Assembly: GCA_965262665.1 (NCBI GenBank)
Contig: CBDHFR010000002.1
Coordinates: forward strand, 496,001 to 560,000
Direction: 5' to 3'
DNA length: 64,000 nt
Origin: CBDBND01 sp965262665
GTDB lineage: Bacteria > Pseudomonadota > Alphaproteobacteria > Rhodospirillales > Rhodospirillaceae
The translations under genes were made by a program, and so were the position numbers. Under the pieces are notes generated by a model. The model was given only the letters and a program-made list of their open reading frames with translations, was not told the origin of the DNA and made no database searches. Shown one piece after another: positions 47,380 through 56,683 of this stretch. Position 1 is the stretch's first letter. Each line of letters starts with the position of its first letter.

Positions 47380-48159
47380 ATGGCTATCACAACAATAGAA
47401 TATACGCTTTTGCGTCGCTTGAAGGATGAGGGCCTCATCCCGGACAACCCGACTGTTATCGAATTGGGTCAATCAAATTGGTATGGGGATGTTCCGGTCG
47501 ATGACTTTGTCGCCGGTATAAATGGTTACGTAAAAAATAAGGCCGAGGCAAAACGTCTCATCGATCAATTATCGACAATCGCGAAAATTCAATCTCGTGG
47601 CTGGCTTTTTGATATTGCCGATCTGTTTTGGCTAACGTTTTTGGGGCCGCACACCTATGAAGCTATCGATTTGCACGGTGTGGATGAACGGGCTCACAAG
47701 TACGACCTCAATGATCCCACCCCGATTGAAAAGAAATATGATATCGTTTGTAATTTCGGGAAGGCGGAACATGTATTCAATGTCTATCAGGTCTTCAAAA
47801 CGATCCATGATCTTACGAAACTTGGCGGTTTTATGTTGCACGGAATGCCGTTCCAGGGCTGGATCGATCATGGTTTTTATACGTTTCAACCGACATTCTT
47901 TTTCGATCTTGCCGAAGCGAATGCATACGCACCCACTATCTTCCTGTATGCTGAAGTAAATCCGCCACGCATTGTTTCTGTCCAAAACCGGCAGACTCTT
48001 CACGAGATGGCAGAGAAGGGTGAGATCGGTGAGAATGCCATGCTTTTCACAGCGCTGCGCAAACGCAGCGGTTTCAAACCGTTTCAGGTCCCGATCCAAG
48101 CTTACTATTCACAGAATTTGGATGAGGATTCGGCTCGACGCTGGATGGATCTACGCTAG
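47380..48159 (+). CDS. Putative class I SAM methyltransferase-like protein
   Basis: A 259-residue soluble protein. A Rossmann-like methyltransferase core is suggested by IDLHGVDERAHKYDLNDPTP, KKYDIVCNFGKAEHVFNVYQ and the following FKTIHDLTKLGGFMLHGMPF. The usual glycine-rich SAM loop is weak (VIELGQSNWYGD at residues 25-36). Such proteins occur near glycosylation genes. It converges with the hydrolase gene, the stops overlapping by four bases. Assignment tentative. Confidence 0.55.
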   Translation: MAITTIEYTLLRRLKDEGLIPDNPTVIELGQSNWYGDVPVDDFVAGINGYVKNKAEAKRLIDQLSTIAKIQSRGWLFDIADLFWLTFLGPHTYEAIDLHGVDERAHKYDLNDPTPIEKKYDIVCNFGKAEHVFNVYQVFKTIHDLTKLGGFMLHGMPFQGWIDHGFYTFQPTFFFDLAEANAYAPTIFLYAEVNPPRIVSVQNRQTLHEMAEKGEIGENAMLFTALRKRSGFKPFQVPIQAYYSQNLDEDSARRWMDLR

Positions 48160-48905
48160 TCGTCGCTTTCTACGTCATTGAAGAAATCACGCAGCGCCTG
48201 TGTGTAGGCTTCCGCATGTGTGATTTGAGGCACATGGCCTGCACCAACGACAACACTTTCCGGGCATTCCGGAATTGAAGATATCAGTTGTTTAGATCCC
48301 TGTAGGATAGTGTCGCTGTCACCATCCCCATAAATAACCAGTGCTGGCAGCGGAAAATTTGTCAGTTGCTTATCATATCGCGGTAGGGTTATCACGGCTT
48401 CGCCGCAACCCCAGGCCGTATTTTCGTCCAACGGACTTGAATGGCGTAACGCCGGATTGGCCTCCCGCTCTGAGGCTGACATTGCCGCCAAACTGATTGC
48501 GCCTTCAATCAGAGGCGTAAACCTTTCCCGGTCGGGGGCAAGACAGGTGGTGCTGCTCAAGACCAGACCTGTGAGCCGGTTCTGGTGATGAATGGCTAAG
48601 TGTTGCGCGATCATCCCGCCAAGTGAATGTCCAATCACAATGGCCTGATTGGTGTTATCGTCATTGAGCACCTGTAATGCGTCATCCGCCATGGCAGCGA
48701 GCGTATAATTCTCGCGGACACTGCGTTGACTTCGGCCGTGTCCCCGCAAATCTTTTGCTAAACAGTGAAAAGATTTCGACAACGTTTTTATCGGTGCGTC
48801 CCACATGGCGAGGGAGGCCGTAAAGCCGTGAAGAAAGAGAAGGGTGGGGCCCGTTCCCTTGGTCTGGTAATGGAGTTCGACCTCTCCATGTCGGGCCACC
48901 GGCAT
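48156..48905 (-). CDS. Alpha/beta hydrolase
   Basis: A 249-residue cytoplasmic hydrolase. Oxyanion region LLFLHGFTASLAMWD, nucleophile elbow VIGHSLGGMIAQHLA with catalytic Ser, acid in VIYGDGDSDT, and His in VGAGHVPQITHAE. The upstream extension of the frame to 49016 is antisense-like reading of the SDR end and is excluded; ATG 48905 begins MPVARHGEVELHYQ. It follows the SDR gene closely on the same strand. Substrate unknown (menH/pcaD-like fold). Confidence 0.8.
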   Translation of the reverse strand: MPVARHGEVELHYQTKGTGPTLLFLHGFTASLAMWDAPIKTLSKSFHCLAKDLRGHGRSQRSVRENYTLAAMADDALQVLNDDNTNQAIVIGHSLGGMIAQHLAIHHQNRLTGLVLSSTTCLAPDRERFTPLIEGAISLAAMSASEREANPALRHSSPLDENTAWGCGEAVITLPRYDKQLTNFPLPALVIYGDGDSDTILQGSKQLISSIPECPESVVVGAGHVPQITHAEAYTQALRDFFNDVESDD

Positions 48906-48912
48906 GACCGCT

Positions 48913-49731
48913 TCAGCCGAACTGCTGGCCGCCGTCCACCAGCATGGTCTAACCGGTGACGAAATCGGCGTGACGGGAACAGTAGTAGGTAAGGGGACCG
49001 ACAAGGTCCTCCTCAAATTGCCATCGCTTTATGGAGCGCCGTTGGGCGTGATTGTCGAGGGCGGATTGGGGGTACAACTTTATGATCGGGTCCGTTGCCA
49101 CCATGCCCGGCCCAAGCGCGTTGACGGTGATGCCGTGTTTACCCAAAGCCCGGGCCAAAGGTCGGGTGAGGCCAATCACGCCCGTCTTGGTCGCCACATA
49201 GTGCGGCAAATCGCCCGGCCCGATCTTGGAAACCGTCGCTGTTAAATTGATAATCCAGCCCCAGCCTTTGTCCTTCATATACGGCACGCAGGCTTGTGAC
49301 ACCAAAAATGCCCCTCTGAGGCTGGCATTGAGAACCTTATCGAATTCTTCCTCGCTGATGTCTTCGAAATCCATGGTGGTTGCGTAGCCGGCATTGTTGA
49401 TGAGGATATCGATACCGCCAAACGCCTTTGATGCTTCCGTAACCGCCTTGACAACTTCAGTTTTGACTCCCACGTCAGCTTGCCAGCCTTCGACGGTATA
49501 GCCTTCCGACTTAAGTTCATCTGTCCGTTGCTCTGTCTTTTCGGAATCGATATCGACCAGCGCAATCTTGGCGCCGGCTTGGGCCAAGGCCCGGGCATAA
49601 GCCGGACCGATAACGCCGCCGCCTGTGACCATGGCAGTCTTGCCGTCAAGTTCGCCAGGGGTGAGAGCGCTAACCGCTTTCGGTTTCTGCTGCGCAGAGT
49701 CAATCAAAGACGTGTCCTCCGTCGACGACAA
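48913..49731 (-). pseudogene. SDR family oxidoreductase, TAG near the C-terminus
   Basis: An NAD(P)-dependent short-chain dehydrogenase: TGGGVIGPAYARALAQAG (cofactor), LINNAGYATTMDFEDI, and YVATKTGVIGLTRPLA (catalytic YxxxK). The frame stops at TAG 48949-48951 after HADFVTG and continues in frame as TMLVDGGQQFG to TGA at 48913. The family motif is VTGQTMLVDGG, so TAG stands exactly where Gln (CAG) is expected. The truncation removes 12 residues that close the active site, so the product may be unstable or partly active. Overlaps the preceding SDR gene by 32 bases. Confidence 0.85.
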
Positions 49732-50464
49732 ACGCTTGTCCCGTCACGAAGGCGCTGGCATCGCTACTGAGAAACAACACCGTTCCGACAAGGTCTTCGG
49801 CAACTTCAACACGGGGAAGAGAGCGTAACTGGGCGAAGGCTTCGAACTGTTCGTCCGGGTACAGATCCGCCATATGTTCCGTACGAGTGAGTCCGGGCAC
49901 CAGGGTGTTGACTGTGACGCCATGGTCGCCGAGACCGGTCGCCAATGAGCGCGTCAGACCAATCAATCCAGCCTTGGACGCTATGTAAGCTGCGCCGTCG
50001 GGTAATGGATGCCAAACCGTGTCCGAAGAGACGTTAATGATCCGGCCCCAACCCTGGTCCATCATGGCGGGGCCCACCGCCTGACAGGCAAGAAAGGCTC
50101 CTTTGAGATTGCAATCAAGCACGGCATCCCACGCGTCTTCAGGCCATTCGTGCCAAGCCAGGCCTGCGGTTTCCGGAGTGGTGCCAAAACCGGCGTTGTT
50201 GATGAGAATGTCTACCGGACCGAAGGCCTGTTCACATCGGGTGACAGCATCGAGGGTATTAGCGCGGTTGCTCATGTCGGCCACAAGAGATAACGCCTTG
50301 CCGCCTGCTTCGTTGATGGTCTTGGCCGTTGACGTTGCGGTTGCTGCGTCGATGTCAAGAACGCAAACAGACACATCATATTCGGCCAAGCCTTTGGCGA
50401 ACGCTGCACCGAGACCGCGGCCGGCTCCGGTAACCAATGCTGTTTTTCCTGTTAGTCCGTCCAT
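49700..50464 (-). CDS. SDR family oxidoreductase
   Basis: A 254-residue short-chain dehydrogenase. TGAGRGLGAAFAKGLAEY binds the cofactor, VLDIDAA suggests NAD(H) preference, LINNAGFGTTPE follows, and YIASKAGLIGLTRSLA contains the catalytic Tyr and Lys. Unlike its downstream neighbour it ends intact with FVTGQAFVVDGGHVFD. First of a three-gene minus-strand run (SDR, SDR remnant, hydrolase), probably one catabolic operon. Confidence 0.85.
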   Translation of the reverse strand: MDGLTGKTALVTGAGRGLGAAFAKGLAEYDVSVCVLDIDAATATSTAKTINEAGGKALSLVADMSNRANTLDAVTRCEQAFGPVDILINNAGFGTTPETAGLAWHEWPEDAWDAVLDCNLKGAFLACQAVGPAMMDQGWGRIINVSSDTVWHPLPDGAAYIASKAGLIGLTRSLATGLGDHGVTVNTLVPGLTRTEHMADLYPDEQFEAFAQLRSLPRVEVAEDLVGTVLFLSSDASAFVTGQAFVVDGGHVFD

Positions 50465-50638
50465 GACGTGAATTCTATGTCTCGGTCCCAGTTTCTTTAA
50501 TCAAGACTAGGGAAGGTTACGCACTAACTCTGGTGCGCTCAACATCTCGCTCGACAGGTGAGCAGAGAAACAACCCTTTAAACCAGCGGCAAAGTGCTAG
50601 GTTTTGATATCGCTGGACCTCAGTATGGGGATAGATCC

Positions 50639-51544
50639 ATGGCCGATATTGCAGTTTCCCGACGCTCGTTTGCTACTGTGGCTGCCAGTGTTGCAGCAAC
50701 AGGATTTAGTGTGCCCTCGCGCGGCAACGCCGCTGTCACATCCCTGCCTACCGACCCGGTCCAACAACTCTACGCCCTCGTCAAAATGTCCGGGTCTATG
50801 ACTGAAGAGCGGGTGGTCAAGAAGACCCGCGGCAAAATCTTCGCCATCCTTCCTGATGACGTGATTCTGCTGTACGGCATGCGCGGCAGTGAAAGCACTT
50901 GGTGGCGGTAAATCGACGACACCACATTTGTGCGTTTTAACTCCACCATGTCGTTCTTCACCAACCCCGAGACTGATGAATTTATCGACACATACACCAG
51001 CCCCATCAACGGCGTGACGATGGAGCTGCCAGCGAGCTACATCCGTCATAAGGAAGGCGAGTGGTACACGCCCATGGGCAGTTACTACGGCAGCATGAAG
51101 GCGGCGTTTCCCGACTCCTATCCTGAAAAACCGTTGGATTTGGACTGGACTTTGGACGGTGACATTATTCGTAAGCAGGCCGGCGACTCGTTTCCGCCGA
51201 TACTGCCAGAACCGTCCATTGAATATACGTCCGGCTTTGCCCTTGCCTCAGAGGTGTTCGACCCGAGTGTCAAGAATGCCCAGAACTGGGGTTCCGGTTG
51301 GAACATCATGGCTGGGAGTCGGTCACCCTACAAAGAACTCGGTGTTCTGCCCGGTCACGTCAATTGGCATTTTGATTCCGTCAAATTGGATAACGTTGAA
51401 CAGCTCGATGCTGATTATTTAGCCCGCGCCCGCGCCCGCGCCCACAGTGACCGCTTCGACATCTCGCCCGAATTGGACGACGGTCCGTCCTTCTTCGAGC
51501 GGATCGTCGAGCGCATTAAGCAGCGCGAGCGCGGCGCCGGTTAG
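50639..51544 (+). pseudogene. DUF1838 protein, one in-frame TAA
   Basis: Close paralogue of the next gene. It starts at ATG 50639 with a Tat-like leader (VSRRSFATVAASVAATGFSV). After GMRGSESTWWR the frame meets TAA at 50909-50911 and continues as IDDTTFVRFNSTMSFFTNPE to 51544. The paralogue has CAA (Gln) at the same site, so this is a direct C-to-T nonsense change. The remainder is full length and without other lesions, suggesting a recent event. Confidence 0.9.
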
Positions 51545-51610
51545 GGGACGTCTCCTATACCCTCAAGGTGCTACACTCGACTTAAACAGGTTACCAAAAG
51601 GAATTGATCC

Positions 51611-52498
51611 ATGAATGACCAAACGCTTTCACGCCGTTCCTTTGCCACCGCCACGGCCGGTATCGCTACGGCCGGGTTGAGCGCACCCAGCCAAGGCAAG
51701 GCGGCTGTCACGTCCTTGCCTATTGATCCTGTTGAGCAGTTGCACGCTATGGTCAAGATGATGGGCACCCAAGCTGAAGAACGGGTGGTATGGAAAACGA
51801 AAGGTAAGATTTTTGCCATCATGCCCGACGATGTCATCCTGCTGTACGGCATGCGCGGCAGCGAGAGTACATGGTGGCGGCAAATCGATGACACCACCTA
51901 TGTGCGTTACAACTCGACCATGTCGTTTTTCACCGATCCCAAGACCGACGAGTTTATCGACGACTTCACCAGTCCGCTCAACGGGGCCACCATAACTCTT
52001 CCGGCCAGCTATATCCGGCACAAGGAAGGCGAATGGTTCACGCCAATGGGCACCTATTATGGCTCCATGAAAAATGCGTTTCCCGAAAAATACAAAGATG
52101 CACCCATACACATGGATTGGACGTTGGATGGCGATGTCATCCGGCGTCAGGAAGGAGACAACTTCCCACCGATCATTCCGCAGCCGTCCATTGAATACGC
52201 CTCAATGTTTTCATGGGCGTCCGAGGTGTTTGATCCGGATGTCCACCGGGCCAGTGGCGTATCCTGCGGCTGGAACATCATGGCCGGATCGCGCTCGCCG
52301 TATACGGAACTGGGTGTGCCGCCCGGCAACGTCAATTGGCATTTCGATGCGGTCAAATTGGATGATGTGGAGCAACTCGACGACGACTATCTCGAACGAG
52401 CCCGCGCCCATAGCGACCGGTTCGATATATCTCCCGAACTGGATGAAGGCCCCTCATTCTTTGAGCGCATTCTGGCGATACGGCAACGGGCCGGATAG
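51611..52498 (+). CDS. DUF1838 family protein, Tat-exported
   Basis: A 295-residue exported protein with twin-arginine leader LSRRSFATATAGIATAGLSA. Body: ILLYGMRGSESTWWRQIDDT, TDPKTDEFIDDFTSPLNGA, LPASYIRHKEGEWFTPMGTY and GWNIMAGSRSPYTELGVPPG. AAAGGAATTG lies ~10 bases upstream of the ATG. Paralogous to the broken gene just upstream and more distantly to 31337-32203. DUF1838 has no known activity; export by Tat implies folding before transport. Confidence 0.8.
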   Translation: MNDQTLSRRSFATATAGIATAGLSAPSQGKAAVTSLPIDPVEQLHAMVKMMGTQAEERVVWKTKGKIFAIMPDDVILLYGMRGSESTWWRQIDDTTYVRYNSTMSFFTDPKTDEFIDDFTSPLNGATITLPASYIRHKEGEWFTPMGTYYGSMKNAFPEKYKDAPIHMDWTLDGDVIRRQEGDNFPPIIPQPSIEYASMFSWASEVFDPDVHRASGVSCGWNIMAGSRSPYTELGVPPGNVNWHFDAVKLDDVEQLDDDYLERARAHSDRFDISPELDEGPSFFERILAIRQRAG

Positions 52499-52611
52499 GG
52501 AAACTGGTACGATTCACGGATCTGCCATTGATCCCCAAACTTGATCCCTAAACAGCGGCTCCTCTATACAGTGCGGTCTCTGATCACCCCTTGCGTGGCG
52601 AGACGCCGAGC

Positions 52612-54216
52612 ATGATACCCACCGTGGACCAAGCCGTGGCGCTTCATCAAGCCGGACGGCTGGCCGAAGCCGAACAGTGTTACCGAACCATCCTCGGAGT
52701 CGAACCCAAGACGATTGGGGCGTTCCGAGGCTTGGGCACCGTTCTTCTGCAGACAGACCGCGCCGCTGAGGCGGCAGAGCCGTTACAGACTGCGTTGGAC
52801 ATCGAACCCGACAATGCCGATACGCTCAATAATCTGGGGTCAGCGCAGCTTCAACTTGGCCAACTGGACAACGCCCGTAAGACCTACGAACAAGCAGTGG
52901 CCCTATCCCCGAGCCACAATCAAGCTCAAGCGAACCTGGGCGTTGCTCTGTTCAAACTCGATGACCTGGAGCGATCTGTGGTGGCGTTTCAAGCCGCTAT
53001 TTCCACCAATCCAAACAACGCCGAAACTCACTACAACTACAGCCGCACGCTGAGAGCGCTCGGCCGGTTAGACGATGCGGAACAGGCTGCCCGTCAGGCG
53101 CTGGATCTGACACCTGATCATGCGGACGCCCGGATAAACCTGGGTGTCGCCCAGGCGGCCATGGGTAAGCGAAGCGAAGCGGAAGCCAGCTACCGCCAAG
53201 CTTTGGACGTCAATCCTCGCGCCGCGGCGGCGCACCACAACTTGGCGCAAATTCTCCTGCAGTCGGGGCGCTTCAAGGAAGGCTGGGAGGCCTTCGAGTG
53301 GCGCTGGCATACACCGGACTTTCAGGGGGCTGACGCGTTTCGCGCCTTACCCGCTTGGACCGGATCACCCATGGATCAGGGTACGCTGCTGGTTTGGACC
53401 GAACAGGGGGTGGGCGATCAGATTCTCTATGCTGGTATCTTTCCTGATCTCAAAGACAAGGCGTCTGATCTTTTGATCGCCAGCACCGAACGGCTGGCGC
53501 CGTTGTTTGCCCGCTCGTTTCCTTTCGCCACTGTTGTCGCTCAGCCCGATTTGCAAGTGGATCAAAAAAGATTGTCCTCTATTGTTGCGCAAATTCCTGC
53601 CGGTAGCTTGGGTCAATACCTTCGCCCCAGTGAAGATGCATTTGGAGCCCGCCCTGCATTTCTGACAGCGGAATCGGACAAAACAGCCGCTCTCAAATCT
53701 AAATATGATGCCCAGTTCGGTGATGCGTTGCGGATCGGACTTTCTTGGCGCAGCGGCAATCCACGCTTTGGCGCTGCCAAGTCTTTAGCGCTCACTGATC
53801 TTGCCTCCCTGTTCGAAGCACCAAGCACGGTTTTCATCGACCTTCAATATGGCGATACAGCAGACGAACACGCAGTGCTCCAGCAGAGCGGCGGTCACAC
53901 CCTGCACCGTGATCCCTATATCGACTCACTAGCCGATCTCGACACCTTCGCCGCCCAGGTGGCGGCCATGGACCTCGTGGTCACCGCGCCCAACACCACC
54001 GCGCATATGGCCGGTGCCCTCGGCGTTCCCTGTTGGGTTTTGGTTCCCACCGGGCCTGGCTTGCTGTGGTATTGGTTTCTCGACCGCAGCGACAGCCCGT
54101 GGTATCCGTCCCTCCGCCTGTTCCGGCAGGCCCCTCCCGGAGACTGGGCACCGGTCGTCCAACAAGTCAATGCGGCCTTGGCAGGCTTTGTCTCGTCACA
54201 TCCGGGAACATCATAA
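52612..54216 (+). CDS. TPR-repeat glycosyltransferase-like protein
   Basis: A protein of about 534 residues. TPR repeats occupy residues ~1-230 (VALHQAGRLAEAEQCYRTIL, ADTLNNLGSAQLQLGQLDNA, AETHYNYSRTLRALGRLDDA). The C-terminal half, from WTEQGVGDQILYAG to MDLVVTAPNTTAHMAGALGV and PCWVLVPTGPGLLWYWFLDR, resembles the family-9-like domain that often follows TPRs in alphaproteobacteria. The Asp-Leu-Val-Val...Thr-x-Ala-His motif marks the nucleotide-sugar end. ATG 52612 is chosen over 52591 because TPR homology starts there. Substrate unknown. Confidence 0.75.
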   Translation: MIPTVDQAVALHQAGRLAEAEQCYRTILGVEPKTIGAFRGLGTVLLQTDRAAEAAEPLQTALDIEPDNADTLNNLGSAQLQLGQLDNARKTYEQAVALSPSHNQAQANLGVALFKLDDLERSVVAFQAAISTNPNNAETHYNYSRTLRALGRLDDAEQAARQALDLTPDHADARINLGVAQAAMGKRSEAEASYRQALDVNPRAAAAHHNLAQILLQSGRFKEGWEAFEWRWHTPDFQGADAFRALPAWTGSPMDQGTLLVWTEQGVGDQILYAGIFPDLKDKASDLLIASTERLAPLFARSFPFATVVAQPDLQVDQKRLSSIVAQIPAGSLGQYLRPSEDAFGARPAFLTAESDKTAALKSKYDAQFGDALRIGLSWRSGNPRFGAAKSLALTDLASLFEAPSTVFIDLQYGDTADEHAVLQQSGGHTLHRDPYIDSLADLDTFAAQVAAMDLVVTAPNTTAHMAGALGVPCWVLVPTGPGLLWYWFLDRSDSPWYPSLRLFRQAPPGDWAPVVQQVNAALAGFVSSHPGTS

Positions 54217-54240
54217 CTGTTGCAGCGGAACTGACTGACC

Positions 54241-55920
54241 ATGGCCAGCTATCAATACGTTTACACCATGCAAGGCCTGGGCAAGGTCTACCCGGGTGGC
54301 CGGGAAGTGGTGAAAGATATCAACCTTTCTTTTCTACCCGGCGCCAAGATCGGGGTGCTTGGCTACAACGGCGCCGGTAAATCCACCCTGTTGAAAATCA
54401 TGGCCGGCATCGAGACGGAATTCATCGGCGAGGCCTGGGCTGCCGATGGCATAGTTGTCGGCTACCTCGAACAGGAACCGGAATTGGACCCCGACAAAGA
54501 TGTACTCAGCAACGTCATGGATGGGGTCGGGGAAATCAATACGCTCTTGCAGCGCTTTGAAGAAGTCAGCGCCAAGTTTGCCGAAGAAATGACCGACGAT
54601 GAGATGAACGATCTCATTGCGGAACAAGCTGAACTCCAAGAGAAGATAGATGCCGCCGATGGCTGGGATGTGCAACGCCAGGTGGAAATCGCCTTGGACG
54701 CGTTACGCTGTCCTCCCGCTGATGCGGAGGTGAGTAAACTCTCCGGTGGCGAAAAGCGCCGGGTGGCTCTGTGCAGATTGTTGTTGTCCAAACCTGATAT
54801 GCTGCTGCTCGATGAACCCACCAATCACCTCGATGCTGAATCTGTTGCCTGGATCGAACGGTTCCTAGAGGAGTACCCGGGTACCGTCGTCGCCGTCACT
54901 CACGACCGTTACTTTCTCGACAACGTTACTGGCTGGATTTTGGAATTGGATCGTGGTCGCGGCATTCCCTATCAGGGCAACTACTCCTCCTGGCTGGAAC
55001 AGAAACAAAAACGGCTGGAACAGGAACAGCGCGAAGAAAAAGCCCGCCAGCGCACCATCTCAACGGAACTGGAATGGGTGCGGCAAACCCCGCGTGCCCG
55101 TCAGGCCAAAAGCAAGGCGCGAATCACCGCGTATGAAGATCTTGTCGCGCAAGCGGCGGATCAGGCGCCCGATCAGGCACAGATCATCATCCCAGCGGCG
55201 GAACGCTTGGGAGACTTGGTCATCGAAGCCAAGGGGTTGACCAAGGGCTTCGAAGACAGGCTGCTCATCGAGAATCTTTCGTTCAAATTGCCACCCGGTG
55301 GTATCGTCGGCGTGATCGGTCCCAACGGTGTTGGCAAGACCACCTTGTTCAAGATGATCACTGGCGACGAAGAGCCCGATAGTGGCACCATCCGCGTCGG
55401 TGACACGGTCAAGCTGGGTTACATCGATCAGACCCGGGAAGCGCTGTCTCCTGACAAAACCGTATGGGAGGAGATCTCAGACGGTCTCGATGAAATCGAG
55501 TTGGGCAAACACACCGTGCAAAGCCGCGCCTATGTGGGCAGGTTCAATTTCCGCGGCGCTGATCAGCAGAAGAAAGTGGGCCAGCTGTCCGGTGGGGAAC
55601 GCAACCGGGTGCATCTCGCCAAAATGCTCAAGTCCGGCGCCAACGTGATCCTGCTGGACGAACCCACCAACGATCTCGATGTGGACACCCTTAGAGCGCT
55701 CGAGCTGGCATTGTTAGAATTCGCTGGCTGTGCCGTTATCATCAGCCACGACCGCTGGTTCCTTGACCGCATCGCCACCCATATCCTCGCTTTCGAAGGC
55801 GACAGCCATGTGGAATGGTTCGAGGGCAATTTCGACGACTACGAAGAGGATAAAAAACGTCGCCTCGGTGACGACGCTGTAGAACCGCACCGCATCAAGT
55901 ATAAAAAGATCGAACGCTGA
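54241..55920 (+). CDS. ettA: Energy-dependent translational throttle protein EttA
   Basis: A 559-residue ABC-F ATPase that binds the ribosomal E site and gates the start of elongation according to ATP level. Two ABC cassettes: Walker A GYNGAGKSTLLKIMAG and GPNGVGKTTLFKMITG; signatures KLSGGEKRRVALCRLLLSKP and QLSGGERNRVHLAKMLKSGA; Walker B MLLLDEPTNHLD and VILLDEPTNDLD. The arm and linker (EQKQKRLEQEQREEKARQRT) have EttA length. It follows the TPR gene by 24 bases and is conserved across proteobacteria. Confidence 0.95.
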   Translation: MASYQYVYTMQGLGKVYPGGREVVKDINLSFLPGAKIGVLGYNGAGKSTLLKIMAGIETEFIGEAWAADGIVVGYLEQEPELDPDKDVLSNVMDGVGEINTLLQRFEEVSAKFAEEMTDDEMNDLIAEQAELQEKIDAADGWDVQRQVEIALDALRCPPADAEVSKLSGGEKRRVALCRLLLSKPDMLLLDEPTNHLDAESVAWIERFLEEYPGTVVAVTHDRYFLDNVTGWILELDRGRGIPYQGNYSSWLEQKQKRLEQEQREEKARQRTISTELEWVRQTPRARQAKSKARITAYEDLVAQAADQAPDQAQIIIPAAERLGDLVIEAKGLTKGFEDRLLIENLSFKLPPGGIVGVIGPNGVGKTTLFKMITGDEEPDSGTIRVGDTVKLGYIDQTREALSPDKTVWEEISDGLDEIELGKHTVQSRAYVGRFNFRGADQQKKVGQLSGGERNRVHLAKMLKSGANVILLDEPTNDLDVDTLRALELALLEFAGCAVIISHDRWFLDRIATHILAFEGDSHVEWFEGNFDDYEEDKKRRLGDDAVEPHRIKYKKIER

Positions 55921-55926
55921 TCGATC

Positions 55927-56319
55927 TTATCGCCTCAGGGCTTCGGTGAGGTCGGCGATGGTGCCGTCTCCATCCAGCACCATAACAGCATCAACGACGG
56001 CCTTGGCTCCCTGCTCGCCGTAGTACCGGGCCAACAGCGTGTGCGCTTTATCGAGACGCTCTTGTTCCGTTGCGCGCACTTCCGGTGTGCCGCGCGGATA
56101 AATCACATCCTGTGTAACGGTCCGGCCATCCGTCAGCGTCACCGTGCCCACACCAGGGCGACCCTCCGGGGTGTGCGCATCTAGCGACGGGTCGTACCGC
56201 ACAGATACTTTTTCCATCAACGGAGCTAAGGCATCCAAATCAAGCAGAGCATCATCGTCCAGCTCGCCAAATTTGATTGCCGCAGCAACGGTCGCTTTGG
56301 CGCTGAACCGAGCTGCCAA
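55927..56319 (-). pseudogene. MmgE/PrpD family fragment (C-terminal)
   Basis: About 130 codons matching the C-terminal part of MmgE/PrpD-type proteins (ARFSAKATVAAAIKFGELDD, VSVRYDPSLDAHTPEGRPGV, RATEQERLDKAHTLL). The family is usually ~450 residues, so two thirds is missing; upstream sequence shows no continuation and leads into the repeat-rich accessory region. The break near 56320 marks the left edge of foreign DNA. Confidence 0.7.
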
Positions 56320-56538
56320 GTCGTTGCATGGGTCATCATATACAAGCCATGAGAAAAATCACCGCCCAGTCCTGATTCAGGACAAATAAAACAGCGGGTG
56401 TCCCTTCCGAAAACCCCGTCCACGCAGAATTACAGAGGATTCGCACGCAGTTTAGGATGATGAGTGTTAGGAAAAAGAAAGTTGATTTGTCTTATCTGAC
56501 CCTTGGAATCGCCACCGCAACCAACAGAAAATTAAGTT

Positions 56539-56581
56539 GGTTGCGGGCCCCCGCAACTTGCTTTTCCCGAACACCTTAACT
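56539..56581 (+). repeat. 43-bp inverted repeat, left copy
   Basis: Begins GGTTGCGGGCCCCCGCAACT and matches the reverse complement of 57460-57502 at 40 of 43 positions. The first 18 bases are themselves palindromic and would form a strong hairpin. The pair encloses the methyltransferase gene. Confidence 0.85.
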
Positions 56582-56683
56582 CTTGTCCCTTCCGAAAACT
56601 TCATCCGCTGCTCTTCGAAAAACAAACCGCCTGGGCGTAGATGAGGTTTTCGCAAAGTACAGGTACAAGGGGCCGTTACTGGA

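Noticed and set aside
3649..50911. Genome-wide reassignment of TAA/TAG to glutamine
   Set aside because: TAG and TAA are the natural ends of many intact genes (for example at 931, 18164, 21043, 22050, 25139, 28055), and the terminal TAG is kept in all three tail copies, so global reassignment does not fit.
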